A stretch of DNA of 64,000 bases from Mangrovimicrobium sp033283385 (lineage in GTDB: Bacteria > Pseudomonadota > Gammaproteobacteria > Pseudomonadales > Halieaceae), in the NCBI GenBank assembly GCA_033283385.1, contig JAWMQQ010000001.1, positions 310,001 to 374,000 on the forward strand, given 5' to 3'. The position numbers and the translations under genes were made by a program. The notes beneath the pieces are model-generated. The model searched no databases and was not told the DNA's origin. It saw nothing but the letters and a program-made list of their open reading frames with translations. This document shows positions 34,411 through 42,204 of this stretch, in pieces (positions within the stretch are counted from its first letter, which is position 1; every line of letters starts with the position of its first letter).

Positions 34411-35232
34411 ATGACCCGGTCCGTGCACTGCCGCAAGACCAGTCACACCAATATCGTGATCGAGAATCTCGAGCAGTGCGTGCGCCACTTCGAGGCGGTC
34501 TTCGGCGGCTCATTCATGCTCGACCTGCCCGGCGAGGACTGGCACGCCTGCCTGGTCGAGGTCGGCGGCCTGGTCATCGAGCTGTTCCAGCCGCGCAACT
34601 TCCTGCTCCACGGCCGCATCGGGCCGCACTACCTGGGCATCGAGTACGAGGCGAGCCTCGATGAGGCCCGCGCCGCCGCGGCCGGTCACGGCCTCGGTAT
34701 CACCCGGGACATAGGGCTGGCTATCCATACCGACCCCCGCGACGGCTTCGGCGTCGACTACGAATTTTTCGACGGCACCTTCTACGGGCCGGAAGCGGCA
34801 CACGTGAAAACCCGCACGCTGCCCGCCGAACACTGGGCGGCGCACCCGCTGGGCTACCGCGGGTTGGCGGGCTACACCCACGCGGTGCACGACATCGACG
34901 CCGCCGCGCGCTTCCTGCAGGGCTTCCTCGGCGCCGAGCCTGTCTACGAGGTGCGGCGCGAGGCGCTGGGCGCCCGCGCCATGGGCCTGCGCATCGCCGA
35001 CGCCACCTGCGAACTGCTCAGTCCCGTGGGCGAGGGCGCCTTGCTGCGCGAGATGATGGGCACGGGGCAGGGCATACGCTCAACGGTTTACGCCGTCGCG
35101 GATGTCGAACAAGCCCGCGCATGGCTGCAACAAAATTCGCTGCGGGTGATCGACGGCACCGCCCCGGGCAGTATCGCCGTGGACCCGCGGGACAACATGG
35201 GCATCCTCTTTGAGTTCAAGGAGCAAGACTGA
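34411..35232 (+). CDS. VOC superfamily protein, two-module
   Basis: A 273-residue vicinal-oxygen-chelate protein with two modules (about 8-130 and 150-270), the layout of type I extradiol dioxygenases and of some glyoxalase-like enzymes. Metal-type residues in the first module are H12 (SHTNIV), E57 (VIELF), H73 (HYLGI) and E118 (VDYEFF). The second module has H157 (GYTHAVHD) and E268 (LFEFKE) but no middle histidine. I cannot tell ring cleavage from an isomerase or lyase role. Start ATG at 34411 with GAGGAG six bases before it. The cupin gene follows with a one-base overlap. Confidence 0.72.
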   Translation: MTRSVHCRKTSHTNIVIENLEQCVRHFEAVFGGSFMLDLPGEDWHACLVEVGGLVIELFQPRNFLLHGRIGPHYLGIEYEASLDEARAAAAGHGLGITRDIGLAIHTDPRDGFGVDYEFFDGTFYGPEAAHVKTRTLPAEHWAAHPLGYRGLAGYTHAVHDIDAAARFLQGFLGAEPVYEVRREALGARAMGLRIADATCELLSPVGEGALLREMMGTGQGIRSTVYAVADVEQARAWLQQNSLRVIDGTAPGSIAVDPRDNMGILFEFKEQD

Positions 35233-35747
35233 TGACGAGCAGTGACGAAAACCGGAAATTCCAGATATTCCGCGGCGCCGAGGCGCCCTCCCTGGTGGAG
35301 AAGGGCTGCATGGCCATGCCCGAGCTTACGCCGGTACAACTGCAGGGCTTCGCCGCGCTGCACGCCCCCGGCCAGGCCCGCGGCGACGAGGTACACGTGC
35401 TGGTGGACCTGCCCGGCTTCCACCTCTCGCACGTCTGGTTCAAGAAGGACTATCCGCTGCCGCTGCACAGCCACGACTGCGACTGCCTGTACTACGTGAT
35501 CGCCGGGTCACTGCGCCTGGGCACGGAGGAGGTCGGCCCGCGCGACAGCTTCATGATTCCCGCCAACGTCCCCTACGCCTACACGCCGGGGCCGGACGGC
35601 GTCGAGCTGCTGGAATTCCGCCACGCCACCAGCTTCGACTTCAACGTGCGCGCCAACAGCGAAGCCTTCTGGCAGCGCGCGGCGCAGGTCGCTGCGGATA
35701 ATAACGAAGCCTGGCGCGACGCGAAGAAGCCTGCACTAAACACCTGA
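35232..35747 (+). CDS. Cupin domain protein
   Basis: A 171-residue single cupin. Motif 1 is PLPLHSHDCDCLYYVIAG (histidines in HSH, Glu replaced by the DCDC region) and motif 2 is MIPANVPYAYTPG, where the usual histidine is absent (PANVPYAY). Metal binding may thus be weak or altered. The start overlaps the VOC stop as TGATG, so the two are made together and may act on the same compound. REP cluster 6 starts six bases after the stop. Confidence 0.75.
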   Translation: MTSSDENRKFQIFRGAEAPSLVEKGCMAMPELTPVQLQGFAALHAPGQARGDEVHVLVDLPGFHLSHVWFKKDYPLPLHSHDCDCLYYVIAGSLRLGTEEVGPRDSFMIPANVPYAYTPGPDGVELLEFRHATSFDFNVRANSEAFWQRAAQVAADNNEAWRDAKKPALNT

Positions 35748-35753
35748 GCCGTC

Positions 35754-35861
35754 GTAGGAGCCTGCTACGCAGGCGATATCGAGGTAGGAGCCTGCTATGC
35801 AGGCGATCGGGCAGGGTGCGCGTCTGCAAAATCGCAATCGCCTGCGTAGCAGGCTCCTACG
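35754..35861. repeat. REP cluster 6
   Basis: Two direct units (stems CCTGC-TAC-GCAGG and CCTGC-TAT-GCAGG) and one inverted unit (CCTGCGTAGCAGGCTCCTAC), between the convergent cupin and thiolase genes. The inverted unit supplies the thiolase stop codon. This is the last REP cluster seen; none follows in the remaining 28 kb. Confidence 0.9.
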
Positions 35862-37032
35862 AGACTTCGATGAGGACGGCGCCGGCCTGCCCGCCGCCGG
35901 CGCACATGGCGGCGATACCCAGCCCGCCGCCGCGCCGTCGCAGGTCATTGCACAGGGTAGTCACCATGCGCGCCCCCGAGGCGCCGATCGGGTGGCCGAT
36001 CGAGCAGCCGCTGCCCGAAATGTTCACGATCTCCTCGTCCAGTCCCATCACCCGACAAGCGCCCAGCGGTACCGAGGCGAAGGCCTCGTTGATCTCCCAC
36101 AGGGCGATGTCCTCCAGCCGGTAGCCGGTACGGGTGAGCAGTTTTTCCGCTACCTGCGGTACGGAAAGCCCGGTTTTTGCAGGGTCCACGCCGATCGACG
36201 TCCAACCGCGGATGGTGGCGAGCACCGGCGTGCCCTCGGACTGCGCCATTTCCCCGGAGCAGACGACCAGGGCGCAGGCCGCGTCGTTGCCGCCGCTGGC
36301 GTTGCCCGCTGTGATGCTGAAGCCCTCGATCTCCGGGTGCAGCACGTTCAGCGCGGCGAGCTTTTCCATGCTGGTGTCGCGCCGCACGAATTCGTCGATG
36401 GCGAACTCGAATGGCTGGCCGTCTGCGCCGGTCACGGTGACCGGCACGATCTCGTCGGCGAAATTCCCCGCATCGGTGGCGGCCGCGGCGCGCTGGTGGG
36501 AGCGCAGCGCCCAGGCATCCTGTTCCTCGCGGGTGAGGCCCAGGGTTTTGGCGGCGTTCCAGCCGACGGTGATCGACATGTCCCGGTTGGGCGCTTCCGG
36601 GCTGTCCGGGTGGGTCGGCGGAATCCACCAGTCCTGGAATTCCTGGGTCGCCGGGTCGCGCTGCTGCATGCGCGGCATGAAGGAACTGGAGTTGACGCCG
36701 CCGGCGATCATCGCGCGCTCCATGCCCGCCGTGATCGCGCCCGCGGCGACGCCGATGGCGCTGAGGCCGCCCGCGCAGTGGCGGTTGACCGCCATGCCGC
36801 CGGCACCCAGCAGGCCCACTTCCACGGCCGCGTGGCGGGCGATGGCGCCGCCGCCGGAAAGCGACTCCGCCATGACCACGTCGTCGATCAGCTCCGCGGC
36901 GAGGCCGGAGCGTGCAAGGGCGGCGCCGATGGCAATCCGGGCCAGTTCTTCCGGCGGCGTATTGGCGAGCGAGCCCTTGCGGGCGGTGCCGACGGGGGTG
37001 CGCATTGCGCTGGTGATGACGACGGGCGGCAT
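35857..37032 (-). CDS. Acetyl-CoA acyltransferase (thiolase)
   Basis: A 391-residue thiolase. The nucleophile is C86 in NRHCAGGLSAIG, the second site has GHPIGASGARM (His), and the general acid/base Cys is in CAGGGQAGA near the C terminus. It should cleave a 3-ketoacyl-CoA with CoA; the loop PRMQQRDPATQEFQDWW (residues about 124-140) is unlike FadA and points to a bulky substrate. I chose the ATG at 37032, with AGGAG six bases before it, over a TTG two codons earlier. Its stop lies in REP cluster 6. It is divergent from the nine-gene acyl-CoA dehydrogenase operon, with a 13-bp motif near each start. Confidence 0.88.
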   Translation of the reverse strand: MPPVVITSAMRTPVGTARKGSLANTPPEELARIAIGAALARSGLAAELIDDVVMAESLSGGGAIARHAAVEVGLLGAGGMAVNRHCAGGLSAIGVAAGAITAGMERAMIAGGVNSSSFMPRMQQRDPATQEFQDWWIPPTHPDSPEAPNRDMSITVGWNAAKTLGLTREEQDAWALRSHQRAAAATDAGNFADEIVPVTVTGADGQPFEFAIDEFVRRDTSMEKLAALNVLHPEIEGFSITAGNASGGNDAACALVVCSGEMAQSEGTPVLATIRGWTSIGVDPAKTGLSVPQVAEKLLTRTGYRLEDIALWEINEAFASVPLGACRVMGLDEEIVNISGSGCSIGHPIGASGARMVTTLCNDLRRRGGGLGIAAMCAGGGQAGAVLIEVS

Positions 37033-37058
37033 GGGCAACTCCTGGAGTGTTTCTATTA

Positions 37059-37071
37059 ATAGTTAGCTAAA
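37059..37071. promoter_or_regulatory. Catabolic 13-bp motif, thiolase side
   Basis: ATAGTTAGCTAAA, two mismatches to the consensus, 26 bases upstream of the thiolase ATG. Confidence 0.45.
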
Positions 37072-37159
37072 TGAAATATCCTGTCGTGCAGGGCAAAAGC
37101 CAATTAAAACAGGGCTTGAAATGTAACTCCACGCATTGGACAATGCAACGCAAATTCTA

Positions 37160-37172
37160 ATAGTTAAATGAT
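37160..37172. promoter_or_regulatory. Catabolic 13-bp motif, exact match, operon side
   Basis: ATAGTTAAATGAT, an exact match, 14 bases before the GTG of the first acyl-CoA dehydrogenase gene. This close position suggests repression by blocking polymerase or the start region. Confidence 0.6.
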
Positions 37173-37186
37173 TCATCCGGAGCGTC

Positions 37187-38389
37187 GTGCAGGTGACATT
37201 GGAACCCGGAGCCGCCTTCAGGGCGCAAGTGCGAGAGTGGCTGCAGGCGAACACACCTGCGCAGCCCTGTCCGCCGATCTCCCGGGACGGTTGCGGGCAG
37301 GCCGACTACCTGCGCCACTGGCAGCGCACCCTTTTCGAGGCCGGCTGGGCCGGCATCAACTGGCCGGTTGAGCACGGGGGCCGCGGCCTCAGCCAGCGCG
37401 AGCAGATCATCTGGTACGAGGAGTACGCCCGCGCCGGCGCGCCGGACATGAGCGGCCTGTTCGTCGGCCTGCAGCACGCGGCGCCGACCCTGATGCTGCG
37501 TGGCACACCTGCCCAGCAAGCTTTCCACTTACCCAGGATTCTCAGCGGCGAGGCCATCTGGTGCCAGGGCTTCTCCGAGCCCAACGCCGGCTCCGACCTC
37601 GCCGGCATCAGTTGCCATGGTGTCGTCGACGGCGACCATCTCGTCGTCAACGGCGCCAAGCTCTGGACCAGTTTCGCCCAGGCCGCCGACTACCAGGAAC
37701 TGCTGCTGCGCACCGAGCCCGGCTCCAGCCGGCAGCGGGGCCTGAGCTGGGTGATCTGCGACATGCGCACGCCGGGCATCACCGTCTCCCCGATCAAGTC
37801 CATGGACGGCGAGTACCACAACTGCGAGGTGCACTACGAGGATGTGCGCATTCCGCTGGCGAATGTGGTCGGCGAGTTGGGCGAGGGCTGGAAGGTATCC
37901 ATGGCCACGCTCGCCTTCGAGCGCGGCACCGCCTTTATCGAATCGCAGATGCGCCTTGCGGCCACCGTTGAGAAGCTGGTGGCCTGGGCGCGCGACACCG
38001 TCGACGCACAGGGGCGCGCCCTGGTCGAGGATGCCGGCGTGGCCGGGGACCTCGGCGAACTGCGCGCGCGCGCCGCCGGCCTGCGCGCCATGACCTACCA
38101 CGGCGCCGCCCGCTGCCAGGCGCAGTCGGTTCCCGGCCCCGAGGGCACTTATGTCGCGCTGATGCTGGCGGAACTGAAACAGCAGGTATACCGGCTGTGG
38201 ATGTCGCTCTCGGGCCTGGCGGGCCTGCAACTGCACGCCGGCGGCGATAACGCGGTGCCGGTGGAGCAGTACCTGTTCAGCTACGCGGGCACGATCGGCG
38301 GCGGCACCTCGGAGATCCGCCGCAATATCATCGCCGAGCGGATTCTACAGCTGCCGAAACACGACGCCGTGGCGGAGCGCGTCGCGTGA
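37187..38389 (+). CDS. Acyl-CoA dehydrogenase, large (alpha-type) subunit
   Basis: A 400-residue acyl-CoA dehydrogenase. FAD and substrate signatures are WCQGFSEPNAGSDLAG (about 123-138) and, near the end, GTIGGGTSEIRRNIIAERIL. This is the half that keeps the GTSEI motif in heteromeric FadE enzymes. The start is GTG at 37187, with GGAG only four bases before it; a GTG two codons later is possible. It overlaps the next gene by GTGA, and that gene encodes the shorter beta-type partner. Together they should form an alpha2beta2 dehydrogenase like mycobacterial ChsE pairs, acting on ring- or side-chain-bearing acyl-CoA. First gene of a nine-gene operon. Confidence 0.87.
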   Translation: MQVTLEPGAAFRAQVREWLQANTPAQPCPPISRDGCGQADYLRHWQRTLFEAGWAGINWPVEHGGRGLSQREQIIWYEEYARAGAPDMSGLFVGLQHAAPTLMLRGTPAQQAFHLPRILSGEAIWCQGFSEPNAGSDLAGISCHGVVDGDHLVVNGAKLWTSFAQAADYQELLLRTEPGSSRQRGLSWVICDMRTPGITVSPIKSMDGEYHNCEVHYEDVRIPLANVVGELGEGWKVSMATLAFERGTAFIESQMRLAATVEKLVAWARDTVDAQGRALVEDAGVAGDLGELRARAAGLRAMTYHGAARCQAQSVPGPEGTYVALMLAELKQQVYRLWMSLSGLAGLQLHAGGDNAVPVEQYLFSYAGTIGGGTSEIRRNIIAERILQLPKHDAVAERVA

Positions 38390-39360
38390 ATCTCTCGCTG
38401 CCGGTGCAGGACCAACTGGACCTCGCGGACGGTGTCGCCCGTTACCTCGATGGCCGATTTCCGCTGGCGCGCCTGCGCGAGGGTGTAACGGATGCAACCC
38501 ACTGGGCCGGGCTCGCGGAGCTCGGCATGTTCGGTATCGCGTTGCCGGAAGCACAGGGCGGGCTGGGACTCGGCTGGATGGAAAACGCCCTGGCCTGTCG
38601 CGAAGCCGGGCGCTACCTGTTGTCTCCTGCGCTGGTGGGCAGCGTGCTCGGCGCACAGGTTGCGGCGGCCGGGGACGACATCGCACTGCGCGACGCGCTG
38701 CTGCGCGGCGAGCGGCGGGCGGGCCTGGCTGTGCCGCTGTCCGGCGGGCAGGTGCAATTGATCGATGCCGGCGACGGCCTGTGCCTGCTGCTGGAGGGCG
38801 ATGTGCTGTCCCTGCACGAGGCAAAACTGAAGAAGGCCAAAGTCGCGAGTTGTATAGACGAATCGCTGCAACTGCACCGCATCGCGCGCACCGAGCTATC
38901 CGGCCGGCGCGTTCGCAATGCGCAGCTGGCGCAGGGCGCCCAGCTGCTTTTCGCCGCCATGCTCTGCGGGGTGCTGGAACAGGCCCGCGACATGGCCGCC
39001 GCCTACGCGCGCACCCGGGTGCAGTTCGGCCGGCCCATCGGCGCTTTCCAGGCGATCAAGCATCGCTGTGCCGACGCGGCGCTCGCCGCGGAGCTGTGCT
39101 GGTCGCAGACACTGGCGGCGGTGAGCGCATTGCAGGCGGGCGCCGCGGACGCGGAGTTCCACGCGGTCAGCGCAAAACTGCTGGCGGGGGAAGAGGCGCT
39201 GAAAGCGGCGCGAGCCAACATACAGGTGCACGGCGGCATGGGTTTTTCCGACGAGGTCGACGCGCACCGCCTGCTCAAGCGCGCCCATGTGCTGCACCAG
39301 TTGCCGGGCGATCCCCGGCTGGCCAGATCCCGTTTGCTCGACCTGGAGATGGAATTGTGA
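38386..39360 (+). CDS. Acyl-CoA dehydrogenase, small (beta-type) subunit
   Basis: A 324-residue, shortened acyl-CoA dehydrogenase. The N-terminal half is reduced and lacks the SEPxxGSD flavin segment. The C-terminal half keeps RTRVQFGRPIGAFQAIKHR and VHGGMGFSDEVDAHRLLKRA. This is the usual form of the beta partner in alpha2beta2 enzymes. It starts with GTG inside the previous stop (GTGA, four bases shared) and ends the same way with the next gene, so the three genes are tightly coupled. Which partner provides the catalytic base cannot be stated without alignment. Confidence 0.83.
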   Translation: MNLSLPVQDQLDLADGVARYLDGRFPLARLREGVTDATHWAGLAELGMFGIALPEAQGGLGLGWMENALACREAGRYLLSPALVGSVLGAQVAAAGDDIALRDALLRGERRAGLAVPLSGGQVQLIDAGDGLCLLLEGDVLSLHEAKLKKAKVASCIDESLQLHRIARTELSGRRVRNAQLAQGAQLLFAAMLCGVLEQARDMAAAYARTRVQFGRPIGAFQAIKHRCADAALAAELCWSQTLAAVSALQAGAADAEFHAVSAKLLAGEEALKAARANIQVHGGMGFSDEVDAHRLLKRAHVLHQLPGDPRLARSRLLDLEMEL

Positions 39361-40130
39361 CCACTGACGACATCCTGCGCGAGGACCGGGACGGCGTGAT
39401 CGCCCTGTCCCTGAACCGGCCGGCCAAACGCAACGCCATGACCATCGCGATGCGCGAGGTGATCTTCAACGCCGTGGACGAGTTGCGCGACAGCGACGAC
39501 AAGCGCCTGCTGCTGATCCGCTCCGCCGGTCCGTTCTTTACCGCGGGTATCGACATCGTCGAACACCAGCAGCGCTTTCCACCCACGCGCTCCATGCAGG
39601 AATTTCGCCGCGATTACCGCCACAACATCCATCGCTACTTCGACGAGATGGAGAGTGTGGAGAAGCCCATCGTCATGGCCATCAACGGCCCCTGCCTCGG
39701 CCTCGGCCTGGAAATGGCGGGGGCGGTGGATTTTCGCCTGGCCTCCAGCGAGGCGAGCTTCGGCCTGCCCGAGGTGGACCTCGGCATGATCGCCGGCAGC
39801 GGCGGTACCAGCCGCATCGTGCGCCTGTGCGGCGTGGGCTGGGCCAAGTGGCTGGGCATGGCCGGGCAGACCATGGACGCGCAGACCGCGTTGTCCGCCG
39901 GGCTGGTACAGGCGGTGTGGTCGCCGGAGGAGTTCGACCAGCGAGTGTGGGACTTCTGCCTGCGCCTGGCGGGCAAGCCCGCCGACGCCGTGGGCGTGGC
40001 CAAGCTCGCCATCGATTTGTGCAAGGACCTGGACCGCGCGGGCGGCCGCACCGTGGAGCGCATCGCCAATACGCCGCTGGTCCTGCGCGACAACTCACAA
40101 CGCATCGACGATAAATTACCGAAAAAATAA
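39357..40130 (+). CDS. Enoyl-CoA hydratase
   Basis: A 257-residue crotonase-fold enzyme with both hydratase glutamates in place: E119 (GLGLEMAG) and E139 (GLPEVDLG). These match the FadB pair in number and spacing. The oxyanion hole uses FFTAGIDI (60-67) and CLGLGLE. Of the hydratase-like genes in the window this is the one with a textbook active site, so it probably does the true hydration step of the pathway. It starts with GTG in a GTGA overlap with the beta-type dehydrogenase. Confidence 0.86.
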   Translation: MTTDDILREDRDGVIALSLNRPAKRNAMTIAMREVIFNAVDELRDSDDKRLLLIRSAGPFFTAGIDIVEHQQRFPPTRSMQEFRRDYRHNIHRYFDEMESVEKPIVMAINGPCLGLGLEMAGAVDFRLASSEASFGLPEVDLGMIAGSGGTSRIVRLCGVGWAKWLGMAGQTMDAQTALSAGLVQAVWSPEEFDQRVWDFCLRLAGKPADAVGVAKLAIDLCKDLDRAGGRTVERIANTPLVLRDNSQRIDDKLPKK

Positions 40131-40142
40131 GGAGCTGTACCC

Positions 40143-40970
40143 GTGAGCGACAAACCCATCCTGTTCGAGAAGCGCGGGCACACCGCCTGCATCACCCTCA
40201 ACCGCCCGGAGGTCATGAACTCGATTTCCATCGACATGATGCGCGAGTTGCGCGAGGTCTGGGCCGAGGTGGAGGCGGACCAGGACATCTGGGCCACCAT
40301 CTACACCGGTGCGGGGGAAAAAGCCCTGTGCACCGGCGCCGACGTGAGCGTGATCGAGGGCACCTATGTCGACGGCCACCCCACCGGCATCGATATGTGG
40401 GGCGAGGGCATGCTGACCTCCTACCGCCAGTGGGAAGTGCCGCAGGAGGCGACGCCGCCCTACCTGAGCATGTCCAAGCCGATCATCTGCGCGGTAAACG
40501 GCGCCGCCTGCGGCGCGGGGCTGGACCTGGTCTCCACCGCGGATATCGCCATCGCCGCGGAGCACGCGACCTTCTTCGACCCGCATGTCTCCATCGGCAT
40601 CGTCTCCGCCCGCGAAATGGTGCGCATGTCGCGGGTGCTGCCGCTGAACGTCGCCATGCGCATGGCGCTGATGGGCAAGCACGAGCGCATGAGCGCCCAG
40701 CGCGCCTACGAGCTCGGACTGATCACCGAGATCACGCCGAAGGAAACACTCATGGAGCGCGCCTGGGAAATCGCCGACACCGTCAACCGCAACGCGCCGC
40801 TGGCGGTGCGCGGCACCCGCATGGCCATGCGCAAGGGCTACTCGCTGCCGGTGGAGGAAGCGGAACTGCTGGCGGAGAGCTACCGCATGCGCTGCGCGCA
40901 GTCGAATGACGCGAAGGAAGGCCCGGCGGCCTTCATGGAAAAACGCGACCCCAACTGGACCTGTTCCTGA
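40143..40970 (+). CDS. Enoyl-CoA hydratase/isomerase family protein
   Basis: A 275-residue crotonase-fold protein. Oxyanion segment ALCTGADVSV; the two glutamate positions are aspartates (GAGLDLVS and FFDPHVSIG). This Asp/Asp pattern is found in family members of unclear reaction in steroid and terpenoid clusters, where hydration, hydrolysis or retro-aldol steps are possible. It starts with GTG after AAGGAG, 12 bases after the previous gene. The C terminus ends FMEKRDPNWTCS, the typical crotonase closing helix (F-x-E-K-R). Confidence 0.77.
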   Translation: MSDKPILFEKRGHTACITLNRPEVMNSISIDMMRELREVWAEVEADQDIWATIYTGAGEKALCTGADVSVIEGTYVDGHPTGIDMWGEGMLTSYRQWEVPQEATPPYLSMSKPIICAVNGAACGAGLDLVSTADIAIAAEHATFFDPHVSIGIVSAREMVRMSRVLPLNVAMRMALMGKHERMSAQRAYELGLITEITPKETLMERAWEIADTVNRNAPLAVRGTRMAMRKGYSLPVEEAELLAESYRMRCAQSNDAKEGPAAFMEKRDPNWTCS

Positions 40971-40985
40971 GCGGCAATAGGAACC

Positions 40986-42179
40986 GTGCCTGACAAACGG
41001 CAAGTACTCGCGGGCGTGCGCGTCCTCGATTTCGGGCGCTACATCGCCGCGCCCTGGTGCAGCGCCATCCTCGCGGACATGGGGGCGGACGTCATCCGCA
41101 TCGAGAAACGCGAGGGCGGCGAGGACCGCTGGGTGCAGGCGGTGGTGCCAGAAGGTGTCGGCGCCGGCTTTTTGCAGTGCAACCGCAACAAGCGCTGCAT
41201 GACCCTGGACCCCGGCACGCCCGAGGGCCGCGAGATCGTGCGCCAGCTGGTGGAAACAGCGGATATCGTGGTGGCGAATATGCCGGAGCCTGTGATGCGC
41301 GAGCAGGGCCTGGACTACGAAAGCCTGAAAGCCATCAAGCCGGACATCATCCTCGCCAGCGCGACCGCCTACGGCCGCGGCGGGCCCTACAGCGACCGCG
41401 TCGGATTCGACGGTATCGGCCAGGTCATGTCCGGCGCGGTGTATCGCACCGGCCTGCCGGAGCAGCCGATCCGCACCGCCGTGCCCTACGTGGACTATTC
41501 CACCGCGCTGTCGCTGACCATCGCCACCATGATGGCGCTGTTCCACCGCAACGCTACCGGCGAGGGCCAGGAGGTGGAGGCGGCGATCCTGCCCACCGCG
41601 CTGATGATGTCCAACGCGCTGCTGATCGAGGAGGCCATCGCCGCGCCGGACCGCGGCCGCACCGGCAACAAGGGGGTGGCCATCGGCCCCAGCGACCTGT
41701 TTCGCGTGGAGGACGGCTGGATCCTGGTGCAGGTGGCCGGGCAGGGCATGTTCAAGCGCTGGTGCCGGCTGGTGGAAAAGCCGGAGTGGTTCGAGGATCC
41801 GCGCTTCGCCAACGACGAGCTGCGCGCCGCCAATGGCGAGGTGCTCAACGACTGCATGCAGCAGTGGTGCGACGGCAAGACGGTGGAGCAAGCCATGGCC
41901 GGCTTCGACGCCGCGCGTATTCCCGCCTCGCCACTGCTCTCGCCGCGGCAGGTACTGGCGGACCCGCACATTCGCGCGATGGGTTTCCTGAATGCGGTGG
42001 ACTACCCGGGTTTGCCGGCGCCCGCGCCACTCATCGAAACACCTTTCCGCATGTCCGCCACGCCGGGACAAATACGTAGCCGCCCGCCGCAGCTGGGGGA
42101 GCATACCGACACGGTGCTGGCGGAACTGGGCTACGACGCCGCCGCGATCGACGGCCTGCGGCAGCGCGCCGTCATCTGA
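40986..42179 (+). CDS. CaiB/BaiF family CoA-transferase
   Basis: A 397-residue family III CoA-transferase. VRVLDFGRYIAAPWCSAILADMG (key R-V-L-D-F-G-R-Y) opens the Rossmann-like domain, NRNKRCMTLD is the CoA-binding segment, and D170 in PYVDYSTAL is the catalytic aspartate. It probably activates the pathway acid by taking CoA from a later acyl-CoA, which avoids ATP use. It is close in sequence to the transferase at 25200. It starts with GTG behind AGGA. Part of the nine-gene operon. Confidence 0.84.
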   Translation: MPDKRQVLAGVRVLDFGRYIAAPWCSAILADMGADVIRIEKREGGEDRWVQAVVPEGVGAGFLQCNRNKRCMTLDPGTPEGREIVRQLVETADIVVANMPEPVMREQGLDYESLKAIKPDIILASATAYGRGGPYSDRVGFDGIGQVMSGAVYRTGLPEQPIRTAVPYVDYSTALSLTIATMMALFHRNATGEGQEVEAAILPTALMMSNALLIEEAIAAPDRGRTGNKGVAIGPSDLFRVEDGWILVQVAGQGMFKRWCRLVEKPEWFEDPRFANDELRAANGEVLNDCMQQWCDGKTVEQAMAGFDAARIPASPLLSPRQVLADPHIRAMGFLNAVDYPGLPAPAPLIETPFRMSATPGQIRSRPPQLGEHTDTVLAELGYDAAAIDGLRQRAVI

Positions 42180-42204
42180 ACCAACTTCGGGAGAAGAGCA
42201 AACA

